NCBI GenBank assembly: GCA_003167475.1
Contig: PMTB01000111.1
Span: 1 to 8,335, forward strand
Reading direction: 5' to 3'
Length of the DNA stretch: 8,335 nt
Source: a candidate division FCPU426 bacterium
GTDB taxonomy: Bacteria; Oederibacteriota; PGYV01; Palsa-1178
The position numbers and the translations under genes are program-made. Below are positions 1-6,165 of the stretch, piece by piece. Every line of letters starts with the position of its first letter. The stretch's first letter is position 1. Under the pieces are notes generated by a model that searched no databases, had not been told where the DNA came from, and was given only the letters and a program-made list of their open reading frames with translations.

Positions 1-370
1 AGGCATTACCACAGGTAATTTTGGCGACCAGCGCGTTTACGACAACGGCAAGGCAGCCTGGCGGCACAAGGGCTGGGATATCGCGGCTAAAAAAGGCACG
101 CCCATCCGGGCCGCCTCCAGCGGCATTGTCGTATCTGCCTCTTCCACCAAAAGCTGCGGCAACATAGTCATCATAGACCACGGCGCGGGGATTTATTCCA
201 TGTATTACCACATGCAGAAGGTTTACATGAAAAAGGACGACAGCGTTTCCAGGGGCGACATCATCGGGACGGTGGGAGCCACAGGGATCGCCACGGGCCC
301 GCACCTGCACTGGCAGATAAATGTTTATAAGACGCCGGTGAATCCTGCGGAGTTTTTGAAGGAATTTTAA
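1..370 (+). CDS. M23-family (LytM/NlpD-type) zinc metallopeptidase, C-terminal part
   Basis: This is the 3' end of a gene that starts left of the window; it reads from base 2 through 122 codons to TAA at 368-370. The visible part is a nearly complete LytM catalytic domain, which in this family cuts peptide cross-links in peptidoglycan outside the cytoplasm. Counting from the first visible residue, the HxxxD zinc motif is H22 and D26 (RHKGWDIA). YYHM gives the catalytic His at 70. GPHLHW gives the HxH motif, with H101 catalytic and H103 the third zinc ligand. The strand pattern between them (KGTPIRAASSGIV, GNIVIIDHG, GDIIGTVGATG) is typical of the fold. All catalytic residues are present, so an active enzyme is expected rather than an EnvC-like degenerate activator. 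Any LysM or coiled-coil region would lie upstream. It converges with the HNH gene. Confidence 0.92.
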   Translation, partial: GITTGNFGDQRVYDNGKAAWRHKGWDIAAKKGTPIRAASSGIVVSASSTKSCGNIVIIDHGAGIYSMYYHMQKVYMKKDDSVSRGDIIGTVGATGIATGPHLHWQINVYKTPVNPAEFLKEF

Positions 371-375
371 AGTCG

Positions 376-533
376 AAGTTTTTAAGCCAAAAGCCAAAAG
401 ACAAAAGTTAAGAATGGAAAAGTTTTTAAGGTTTTAAGTAAAACTTAAACCCTTATCTGCGTTGCAAAAAAACTAAAAACTGCCGACCAACACTTGCTTT
501 TCACTTTCCTTTTGTATTTTGGCTTAAAAACTT
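376..533. repeat. Long imperfect inverted repeat of 7-bp units in a convergent spacer; possible bidirectional terminator
   Basis: The arms 376-392 (AAGTTTTTAAGCCAAAA) and 517-533 are perfect 17-bp inverted complements. If one extra heptamer in the left arm is skipped, pairing resumes for another ACAAAAG. An inner hairpin lies at 430-451 (GGTTTTAAG, loop TAAAA, CTTAAACC, one bulged T). The left arm is a direct heptamer array at 384-411 (AAGCCAA twice, then AAGACAA, then AAGTTAA). The right arm shows the same period on the other strand: TTTTGGC at 517-523, TTTTGTA at 510-516, ACTTTCC at 503-509 and GCTTTTC at 496-502. The structure fills almost the whole gap between two convergent genes, so either transcript would fold into a long hairpin that could stop transcription or protect 3' ends. 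There is no GC-rich stem with a U-tract, so the terminator role is inference. No gene was seen in 371-542. Confidence 0.75.
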
Positions 534-542
534 AACCGGGAT

Positions 543-1109
543 TTACGCCGAAACCATCGAACTATTGATCGCCGCGGCGACAAGCTCCCGCTCATTATCC
601 CGGAGTTCCGGATAGAAGTACTTTTCCCAGCGTTTGACGCGGGCAGGGGATATTACGGCCGAGTATACCAGAAATTTCGGTTCATGCGGTTCTTTTATCA
701 GTCTCATTCCCGAGTCCTTCAGGGAACGGTCGCCTTTTTTATTATTGCACGCGTGGCAGGCTGTTACCACATTGTACCAGTTGGTCTTGCCGCATTTTGA
801 CTGGGGGATAATATGGTCAATTGTCGGCTTGGGGAGATGCTTGCCGCAATACTGGCAGGTGTAATTATCCCTCATAAATACGGCTCTTTTTGAGAATTTT
901 GGGGCCAAATACGGCTTTCTGACATAGTAGACTATTTGTATGACGGAAGGAACCTTAACCTGCGCCCTAACGGTTCTCACATAAGCGTTTCCTTCTTCAA
1001 TAGAGTGGGCTTTTTTGGAAAATAACAGTTTAAGGGCCCTCCTGGCTGGGACCACGGTTAAAGGTTCAAATGTAGAGTTCAGAAGCAATACACTTTGGTC
1101 TGAATCCAT
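543..1109 (-). CDS. HNH endonuclease family protein
   Basis: A 188-residue protein with an HNH (McrA-like) nuclease fold. Paired zinc cysteines are C85/C88 (CQYCG) and C118/C121 (CHACN). Between them are the DH motif (TIDHIIPQS, H99) and WYNVV (N113), and the CNNKKGDR tail follows. The N-terminus VLLLNSTFEPLTVV, followed by a basic helix rich in R and K, is the signature of a widespread bacterial family of stand-alone HNH proteins. Its cellular role is not established; the known HNH chemistry is metal-dependent nicking or cleavage of DNA. The start at 1107-1109 is supported by AAGGAG (1122 down to 1117) seven bases upstream and by a good promoter. The gene stands alone, divergent from bamA and convergent with the M23 gene. 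No methylase, toxin, intron or phage gene lies next to it, so a restriction or homing role is not supported here. Confidence 0.9.
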   Translation of the reverse strand: MDSDQSVLLLNSTFEPLTVVPARRALKLLFSKKAHSIEEGNAYVRTVRAQVKVPSVIQIVYYVRKPYLAPKFSKRAVFMRDNYTCQYCGKHLPKPTIDHIIPQSKCGKTNWYNVVTACHACNNKKGDRSLKDSGMRLIKEPHEPKFLVYSAVISPARVKRWEKYFYPELRDNERELVAAAINSSMVSA

Positions 1110-1140
1110 GGCATTTCTCCTTCAATAACTGGTTTAGAGT

Positions 1141-1169
1141 ATTTTATATCAAACTAAGGGGGAAATCAA
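1141..1169 (-). promoter_or_regulatory. Sigma-70-like promoter of the HNH gene
   Basis: On the reverse strand TTGATT (1169 down to 1164, four of six matches to TTGACA) is followed after exactly 17 bp by TAAAAT (1146 down to 1141, five of six matches to TATAAT). The predicted transcript start is near 1134, giving a leader of about 25 nt that contains the AAGGAG ribosome binding site at 1122-1117. Spacing and position relative to the ATG at 1109 are ideal, but the call rests on sequence match only. Confidence 0.55.
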
Positions 1170-1218
1170 GGAAAAACTCGCGCGTGTCCCGCTTTGCACG
1201 AATTTTGTACCGCTGAGT

Positions 1219-1246
1219 GAACTTCCTGCGGCTTCAAGCCGTCTAA
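1219..1246 (+). promoter_or_regulatory. Sigma-E/ECF-like promoter upstream of the bamA cluster
   Basis: GAACTT at 1219-1224 and TCTAA at 1242-1246 are separated by 17 bp. This matches the classic extracytoplasmic-stress (sigma-E) pattern GAACTT, 16-17 bp, TCTRA; the AAC core of the -35 is a hallmark of ECF sigma factors. The predicted start is near 1252, leaving a leader of about 95 nt before bamA. In E. coli the bamA-skp-lpxD operon is itself under sigma-E control, which makes the match functionally sensible. The spacer contains a perfect 13-bp dyad, CGGCTTCAAGCCG (1229-1241), that could be an operator. No ECF sigma gene is in the window, and the organism's ECF specificity is unknown. Confidence 0.5.
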
Positions 1247-1274
1247 TAAAGATGAAAAAAACCGCTTTTAATGT

Positions 1275-1302
1275 TTGCGTATTTTATCCCTTATGCTATA
1301 AT
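1275..1302 (+). promoter_or_regulatory. Extended -10 sigma-70-like promoter of bamA
   Basis: TGCTATAAT (1294-1302) is a perfect TATAAT with the TGn extension. TTGCGT at 1275-1280 is a weak -35, 16 bp upstream; the extended -10 can compensate. The start would fall near 1309, giving a leader of about 38 nt that includes the AGGAGGT ribosome binding site. A 6-bp inverted repeat, CCTTAT (1289-1294) and ATAAGG (1301-1306), brackets the -10 and could be bound by a regulator or be chance. This would be the housekeeping promoter, downstream of the ECF-like one. Confidence 0.5.
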
Positions 1303-1327
1303 AAGGCTTGTTTTTTTACAAAATTCC

Positions 1328-1334
1328 AGGAGGT
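1328..1334 (+). promoter_or_regulatory. Ribosome binding site of bamA
   Basis: AGGAGGT is a near-perfect anti-Shine-Dalgarno match. The distance to the ATG at 1347 is 12 nt, longer than the usual 5-9. No in-frame alternative start lies closer, and the ATG at 1347 opens directly into a lysine-rich signal peptide, so it is kept. Confidence 0.7.
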
Positions 1335-1346
1335 TAGTGTATATTT

Positions 1347-3704
1347 ATGAAGAAAACTTTACTTTTCACATTAATATTTATGGTTTTATCCGCACTCGCT
1401 GTTTATGCGGCTGATATTGCGGCGCCAGCGGACCTGATAGACGAGGTGAAAATCACCGGTAATTCAAGCGTGCCGGCAAAGGAAATAAACGACCAGCTGA
1501 CATACGGGCCCGGGATGGTTTATTCCAGGTACAAAACCCGTGAAGATATCAGGAATCTTTATAAAACAGGCAAGTTTGACGACATAAAAATTCACATGGA
1601 AAAAGCAGGCGACAAAAATGTCCTTGTTGTGGAAGTAAAGGAAAAACTCCAGATCGGCAAGGTGATCATTAAGGGTAATAAGGAAGTCGGCGACGGGGAT
1701 ATCAAGGGAAAGCTCGAGGAAGAGGATAAACTCGGCGTGAAGATCAAGGACGGCGAATATCTGGATGAGTTTAAACTGAAAAAAGCCATTAATAATATCG
1801 AGGCCATGTACAAGGAGCGCAATTATTACTACGCTTCGGTAACTTACACTTTGAGTGAAGTGGAAACGGTGAAAGACGACAAGAAAGTAAAATCCATCAA
1901 TATTGAGCTTTTCGTCGATGAGGGCGGCAAGCTGAAGGTAAGCGCCATCACTGTTTCAGGCAATAATGTTTTTTCCGCGGATAAGGTCAAGACACCCATG
2001 AAGACCAAGGAAGAAGGCTGGTTCCAGTCCGGGACTTTCTCGGACGACCAGCTCATAGAAGATTTAAAAGCCATACTGGACAGTTATTATCAGGAAGGCT
2101 ATGTGAAGGCTAAGGTGAACGGTTTTTCCAAAGGCGAACTTGACATCAATAAAAAGGACATAGTCGCGAAGGATGTTAAAATAGACAGGGAGAAGAAGAC
2201 CATAACCGTCAATATTCCGGTGGAGGAAGGCATCAGGTATAAGGTAAAGACGCTGGTAATAACAGGCAATGAAATGTTTACCGCCGCGGATTTTGCCGAT
2301 AAGATAGTCACAACGGTTGATAAAGTTTACGACAAGGTCCAGTTTGATAAGGACCTGGCGCAGATACGCGCCATGTACGCGGAAAAGGGGCATATATTCG
2401 CGCAGTTAAAGGACGCATATGTTTATGACGACGACACCGGCGCGGTGAATATCAGCGTGGCCATCACCGAGGGGCCGGTGGCTTATATAAATAAAATAAA
2501 GGTGCGCGGCAATTATGTCACCAAAGACAAGGTCATACTCAGGGAACTCATGCTCGCTGAAGGCGAGGCGTTTGATTCGAATAAGATAAGAAAATCGCAG
2601 GAAGCCGTTTACAACCTGGGATTTTTTGACAACGTGGTTATAGACACCGAGCAGGTTGATATGGACAAACTCAACCTGATATTCGAGGTTGAAGAAAGAA
2701 AGACCGGGAACGTGGGGCTTGGCGCGGGTTATTCGACGGTTGAAGGCCTCGTCGGGTATGTGCAGCTTTCACAGTCCAATCTTTTCGGCGAAGGCAAGAT
2801 GTTCTCGGCCGACGTCCAGTATGGAAGCGAAAAAAAGAGCTGGCAGTTGTCGTACAAGGATCCATGGTTCCTGGACACCCCCACTTCGCTTGGCGTCGAT
2901 GTCTGGAACACTTACAGTGACGCGACCTACAACAATCAGGGTTATGATATAGATTCATACGGCTTTGATGTGACCGGCGGAAGAAAGATTGACGATACGC
3001 AGAAAATGTTCCTTACTTACAGGTATCAGGAAGACACATACTCGAACATTACGGCAGAGCTTCAGCCGCTTATACCTGCCGGAAAAGGGCAGATATCTTC
3101 CATATCGCCGTCATACACGCTTGATACGCGTGACGATGTATTTGACCCCAGCCGGGGTATATTCGTTAACGCTGCAGTTCAGCTTGGCGGAGGGCTGCTT
3201 GGAGGGGACTTTAACTACATAAAGGAAACAGTTGACTTCAGGTACTTTGTGCCGAGTTTCTGGAAGTTTGTTTTTGCTGTACACGTGAAAGCCGGGAACG
3301 GAACGCCTTACAGCTACACATATGGAAAATCAGACCTTCCTGTGACCGAGAAGTTCTACTGCGGCGGCACGGATACGGTCCGCGGTTACGAAGAAAGGGC
3401 CTTAAGCCCGCTTGCAGGCGGCGATTTCACGCTTGTTTCGAACATCGAGTACAAATTAAAGCTTGTTGAAAAGGTGCTTACGCTGGCGTTGTTCTATGAC
3501 GCAGGTAACTGCTGGGATAACTTTGACAACGTCAACTGGTCCGACCCGAAACTGTACTCCAGCGTGGGCGGCGGAGTACGTCTTACCATACCGGGAACCG
3601 TGATGCTCATCAGGCTTGACTGGGGCTACGGGCTCCTGCCCGACAGCGATCCGCTGAAAGTGAAAGGCGGCAAGGTGCACTTCAACATAGGGAATATATT
3701 CTAA
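1347..3704 (+). CDS. bamA: BamA/Omp85 outer-membrane protein assembly factor
   Basis: The 785-residue product is the core of the BAM machine, which folds beta-barrel proteins into the outer membrane. A signal peptide spans residues 1-21 (MKKTLLFTLIF..., probable cut after VYA). Five POTRA domains follow, each with the beta-alpha-alpha-beta-beta pattern and a V(x)ITGN-type first strand: about 32-100, 101-194, 195-296, 297-377 and 378-453. The third is enlarged by a charged segment near 259-285. The C-terminal 16-strand barrel runs from about 454 to 785, with the conserved loop-6 motif VRGY at 678-681 and a terminal aromatic in NIGNIF. Length is normal for the family (roughly 750-850). Cys672 and Cys722 sit on either side of the VRGY segment and may pair. 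It opens the envelope operon, 38 nt ahead of skp, as in proteobacteria. TamA is excluded by the five POTRAs and the skp-lpxD context. Confidence 0.97.
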   Translation: MKKTLLFTLIFMVLSALAVYAADIAAPADLIDEVKITGNSSVPAKEINDQLTYGPGMVYSRYKTREDIRNLYKTGKFDDIKIHMEKAGDKNVLVVEVKEKLQIGKVIIKGNKEVGDGDIKGKLEEEDKLGVKIKDGEYLDEFKLKKAINNIEAMYKERNYYYASVTYTLSEVETVKDDKKVKSINIELFVDEGGKLKVSAITVSGNNVFSADKVKTPMKTKEEGWFQSGTFSDDQLIEDLKAILDSYYQEGYVKAKVNGFSKGELDINKKDIVAKDVKIDREKKTITVNIPVEEGIRYKVKTLVITGNEMFTAADFADKIVTTVDKVYDKVQFDKDLAQIRAMYAEKGHIFAQLKDAYVYDDDTGAVNISVAITEGPVAYINKIKVRGNYVTKDKVILRELMLAEGEAFDSNKIRKSQEAVYNLGFFDNVVIDTEQVDMDKLNLIFEVEERKTGNVGLGAGYSTVEGLVGYVQLSQSNLFGEGKMFSADVQYGSEKKSWQLSYKDPWFLDTPTSLGVDVWNTYSDATYNNQGYDIDSYGFDVTGGRKIDDTQKMFLTYRYQEDTYSNITAELQPLIPAGKGQISSISPSYTLDTRDDVFDPSRGIFVNAAVQLGGGLLGGDFNYIKETVDFRYFVPSFWKFVFAVHVKAGNGTPYSYTYGKSDLPVTEKFYCGGTDTVRGYEERALSPLAGGDFTLVSNIEYKLKLVEKVLTLALFYDAGNCWDNFDNVNWSDPKLYSSVGGGVRLTIPGTVMLIRLDWGYGLLPDSDPLKVKGGKVHFNIGNIF

Positions 3705-3742
3705 AGGAACGGATTATTTAAAATAAAAGAGGAGGATTTGAA

Positions 3743-4234
3743 ATGAAAAAAATGGTGTTTTTGTTGGCTGTATTGTTGTTGTTTGTTTTTTCAGCAGGCT
3801 CATTTGCGTTGAGCGTCGGGTACGTGGATACGGAAAAAGTCCTGGCACAGTACAAAGGCACGGCGGACGCCAAGGAAAAGATGCAGAAAGAGCTTGATAA
3901 ACAGCAGAAGTCCCTGGAAAAGGAAAAAGATGAGATCTTAAAGTCCAAGGCCGACCTTGACAAGAAGAGTTCCATCCTGGACAAATCAAAAGTAGCCGAG
4001 CAGGAAAAAGACATACAGGATAAAGCGGAGAAGCTGCAGGCCAAGGCCCTCGAGATGCAGCAGAAGCTGGTTTCGCAGGAAAAGGAAATAATGTCCAACA
4101 TAGTGGAAGAGATAAGGGCCATAGTGCAGAAGATCGCCAAGGAAAAAAATTACGACCTGGTTTTTGACAAGGGCGTCATGCTCTTCGGCGGCGAGGATAT
4201 AACATACCTGGTCATCAAAAAGATGAACGAATAA
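3743..4234 (+). CDS. skp: Skp/OmpH-family periplasmic chaperone
   Basis: A 163-residue protein of the OmpH/Skp family. These proteins form trimers with long helical tentacles that hold unfolded outer-membrane proteins in the periplasm and pass them to BamA. Residues 1-22 form a signal peptide with a leucine/valine-rich core and an SFA cut site. Then comes the family's first strand, VGYVDTEKVL (25-34), a highly charged Lys/Glu coiled coil from about 42 to 125, and the C-terminal body strand ending in DITYLVIKKMN, which closely matches the family's usual C-terminus. Length agrees with E. coli Skp (about 160). AGAGGAGG at 3728-3735 lies 7 nt before the ATG. It sits 38 nt after bamA and 19 nt before lpxD, the classical arrangement. 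Low identity is normal for this family, so the call rests on architecture and position. Confidence 0.93.
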   Translation: MKKMVFLLAVLLLFVFSAGSFALSVGYVDTEKVLAQYKGTADAKEKMQKELDKQQKSLEKEKDEILKSKADLDKKSSILDKSKVAEQEKDIQDKAEKLQAKALEMQQKLVSQEKEIMSNIVEEIRAIVQKIAKEKNYDLVFDKGVMLFGGEDITYLVIKKMNE

Positions 4235-4253
4235 TAACAGCGGTTTAAACGCA

Positions 4254-5264
4254 ATGGAAATAACACTGCAGGAAATTACAGCGCTTACGGGCGGAGAGAT
4301 AAAAGGAAATGCCGGACTTAAAGTGTCCGGCATTTCCGACTTAAAAGGCGCCAAAGACGGCGACCTGTGCTTTATCCTTTCAGCAAAATACCTGAAAGAG
4401 GCGCAGGAGTGCCCCGCAAAAGCGATCATATCCGATTCTGTCGACGCCATAGACGGCAAAACCATAATAAAGGTGAAGAACGCCAAAGCCGCGTATGTGA
4501 AAGCGATAAGCGCGTTTTACCCTTCAAGGAAAGCAATTGGTTTTATTTCCCCCAAAGCTTCCGTTTCTGCGGAGGCCAAACTCGGCAAAGATGTTTTTAT
4601 TGACGATTTTGTTGTAATTAAAAGCGGATGTGTAATATCTGACGGGGCGTATATAGGCGTCTCTGTTGTGATAGGCGAGGGCTCTTCGGTCGGCGCAATG
4701 ACGCAGATAAACCCGAACGTCACCCTTTACCGTGACACGCACATCGGGTCAAACTGCATTATACATTCGGGAACGGTAATAGGAGCGGATGGGTTTGGTT
4801 TTGTGGAAGATGAAGGCAAGCTTCTGAAGGTCCCTCATGTCGGCGGGGTTGTCATAGGCGATGACGTCGAGATTGGCGCCAACTGCTGCGTTGACAGGGC
4901 CGCTTTCGGCGCCACGCGCATAGGCAACAGCGTCAAGATAGATAACTTTGTGCATATAGCGCATAACGTGGAAGTCGGGGAAGGGACATTGATCATAGCC
5001 CAGACCGGCATATCAGGTTCGACAAAGATAGGCAAATACGTCGTCATAGGCGGGCAGGTAGGCGTGGTGGACCACGTTACTATAGGGGACGGCGCCAAGA
5101 TCGGCTCGCAGTCGGGGATAGCCTCCGATGTCGAACCGGGAGCTTTATTATCCGGAACGCCGGCAAGGCCGCTTATGAAGCTGCGTAAGGCTGAGGCGTA
5201 CATGATGAAACTCGAGGATCTTTTCAAAAGGGTAAAAGCGCTGGAAGCGGACAAGAAGCCATAA
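4254..5264 (+). CDS. lpxD: UDP-3-O-(3-hydroxyacyl)glucosamine N-acyltransferase LpxD
   Basis: A 336-residue enzyme for the third lipid A step: transfer of a 3-hydroxyacyl chain from ACP to the 2-amino group of UDP-3-O-acyl-glucosamine in the cytoplasm. The N-terminal uridine-binding domain (about 1-100) has the family pattern SGISDLKGAKDGDLCFI (25-41). Left-handed beta-helix hexapeptide repeats follow from about 101 to 295, including IGADGFGF (176-183) and IGANCCVDRAAF (207-218). The catalytic histidine is H237 in the conserved IAHNV motif, equivalent to E. coli H239. The C-terminal helix (about 305-336) is expected. No Shine-Dalgarno is visible before the ATG; the preceding bases are AACAGCGGTTTAAACGCA. 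No other start preserves the N-terminal domain, so translation may depend on re-initiation after skp, which ends 19 nt upstream. Confidence 0.97.
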   Translation: MEITLQEITALTGGEIKGNAGLKVSGISDLKGAKDGDLCFILSAKYLKEAQECPAKAIISDSVDAIDGKTIIKVKNAKAAYVKAISAFYPSRKAIGFISPKASVSAEAKLGKDVFIDDFVVIKSGCVISDGAYIGVSVVIGEGSSVGAMTQINPNVTLYRDTHIGSNCIIHSGTVIGADGFGFVEDEGKLLKVPHVGGVVIGDDVEIGANCCVDRAAFGATRIGNSVKIDNFVHIAHNVEVGEGTLIIAQTGISGSTKIGKYVVIGGQVGVVDHVTIGDGAKIGSQSGIASDVEPGALLSGTPARPLMKLRKAEAYMMKLEDLFKRVKALEADKKP

Positions 5265-5265
5265 A

Positions 5266-6084
5266 ATGAAGCAGATCACCTTAAAAAAGGCCGCGGAAAT
5301 ATCCGGACCCGGGCTGCATAAAGGTAGGATAAACACTGTTATCATATCCCCGGCAGAACCTGACGCCGGGCTTTTAATCAGGAACGCAGGTTTCGAATAT
5401 TCCCTAAGCCCTTCGCTTGTATCAGACACAAAACGCGGGACAACCATAAAGTACAAAAAAAGCGTATTGCATACTGTCGAGCATATGGTTTCCGCTTTAA
5501 GGGGATTGGGCATCGACAATGCGGTCATTGAGGTAAAAGGCGATGAGCCGCCTGCGGCAGACGGGAGTTCATACCCGTACGTGCTGGCGGTAAAAAAGGC
5601 CGGCATTAAAACATTGCCGAAAGAAAAAAAGTTCATTGATATAAAAGAACCCATGCTCGTTGAAGATAAAGGACGGTATCTGGCCGTGCTTCCGTACAGG
5701 GGTCTGAAAATAAGTTACTTCGCGGATTTTTCAGGGTACGGCATAGCGCCTTCCGATGTCACAGAAATTATCACCCCGGCAATATATGAAAAGATGATAT
5801 CCAAGGCAAGGACTTTCGGTTTTAAGTCGGAAATAGGCTGGCTGATAAGCGCGGGCCTTATAAAGGGCGCAAGCCTTGAGAACGCAATCTTAATTGATAA
5901 GGGAAGGCCTGTAAAAGGGGAACTGCGGTATCCTGACGAACTTACAAGGCATAAGATCCTGGACATTGCCGGCGATTTCGGCATGCTGGGCGCGAATTTA
6001 AACATGCATATAATTGCCGTAAAAACAGGGCATAAGCATAACGTGGAAATGGCAAGGAAGATAGAAAATAGTTTGAAGTTTTGA
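5266..6084 (+). CDS. lpxC: UDP-3-O-acyl-N-acetylglucosamine deacetylase LpxC
   Basis: A 272-residue zinc amidase that performs the committed second step of lipid A synthesis. The opening motif ISGPGLHKG (12-20) is typical. The zinc ligands are H73 in TVEHMVSAL and H229 and D233 in RHKILDIAGD. E72 is the general base, K230 and D237 complete the site, and H256 in KTGHKHN is the second catalytic histidine (E. coli E78, H79, H238, K239, D242, D246, H265). ARTFGF (181-186) supplies the conserved active-site threonine T183. It is shorter than the E. coli enzyme (305) but close to other compact LpxCs. The start lies one base after the lpxD stop, so coupling is likely. It is a separate protein, not the LpxC-FabZ fusion found in Bacteroidetes. 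The last codons and the stop lie within the 7-bp repeat that fills the next spacer. Confidence 0.97.
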   Translation: MKQITLKKAAEISGPGLHKGRINTVIISPAEPDAGLLIRNAGFEYSLSPSLVSDTKRGTTIKYKKSVLHTVEHMVSALRGLGIDNAVIEVKGDEPPAADGSSYPYVLAVKKAGIKTLPKEKKFIDIKEPMLVEDKGRYLAVLPYRGLKISYFADFSGYGIAPSDVTEIITPAIYEKMISKARTFGFKSEIGWLISAGLIKGASLENAILIDKGRPVKGELRYPDELTRHKILDIAGDFGMLGANLNMHIIAVKTGHKHNVEMARKIENSLKF

Positions 6085-6138
6085 GTTTTAAGTTTTAAGA
6101 TGGTTAAAATCTTAAAACTTCAAACTTAAAACTCGATC
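6076..6138. repeat. 7-bp-period palindromic repeat between lpxC and fabZ
   Basis: From 6076 to 6138 the DNA reads in steady 7-base steps: AAGTTTT, GAGTTTT, AAGTTTT on the left and CTTAAAA, CTTCAAA, CTTAAAA on the right. The arms 6076-6101 and 6109-6134 pair over 26 positions with three mismatches, two of them allowing G-U pairs in RNA, around a 7-nt loop (6102-6108). The innermost 12 pairs, AAGTTTTAAGAT, are perfect. The lpxC stop at 6082-6084 lies inside the left arm. The transcript would form a long AU-rich hairpin within the operon. No U-tract follows, so mRNA stabilisation or processing is more plausible than termination. Confidence 0.8.
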
Positions 6139-6155
6139 TTAATCAACTATACTTT

Positions 6156-6160
6156 GGAGG
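6156..6160 (+). promoter_or_regulatory. Ribosome binding site that fixes the fabZ start
   Basis: GGAGG lies 5 nt before the ATG at 6166. The longer reading from TTG at 6154 would place the ribosome binding site inside the coding region and has none of its own, so ATG 6166 is chosen. Confidence 0.85.
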
Positions 6161-6165
6161 TTTTC

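Noticed and set aside
384..411. CRISPR array
   Set aside because: The units are 7 bp with no spacers; it is a tandem repeat, and no cas gene is present.
634..864. Small plus-strand open frame inside the HNH gene
   Set aside because: Shadow of the HNH coding frame; the zinc and HNH motifs belong to the reverse strand.
6076..6134. Rho-independent terminator after lpxC
   Set aside because: The stem is AT-rich and is not followed by a U-tract; essential lipid A genes continue downstream on the same strand.
6148..6153. TATACT as a -10 for an internal fabZ promoter
   Set aside because: The start would fall within the ribosome binding site about 6 nt before the ATG, and no credible -35 exists in the AT-rich repeat.
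6154..6165. TTG at 6154 as the fabZ start
   Set aside because: It would translate the ribosome binding site, and the ATG at 6166 has ideal GGAGG spacing and the normal family N-terminus.
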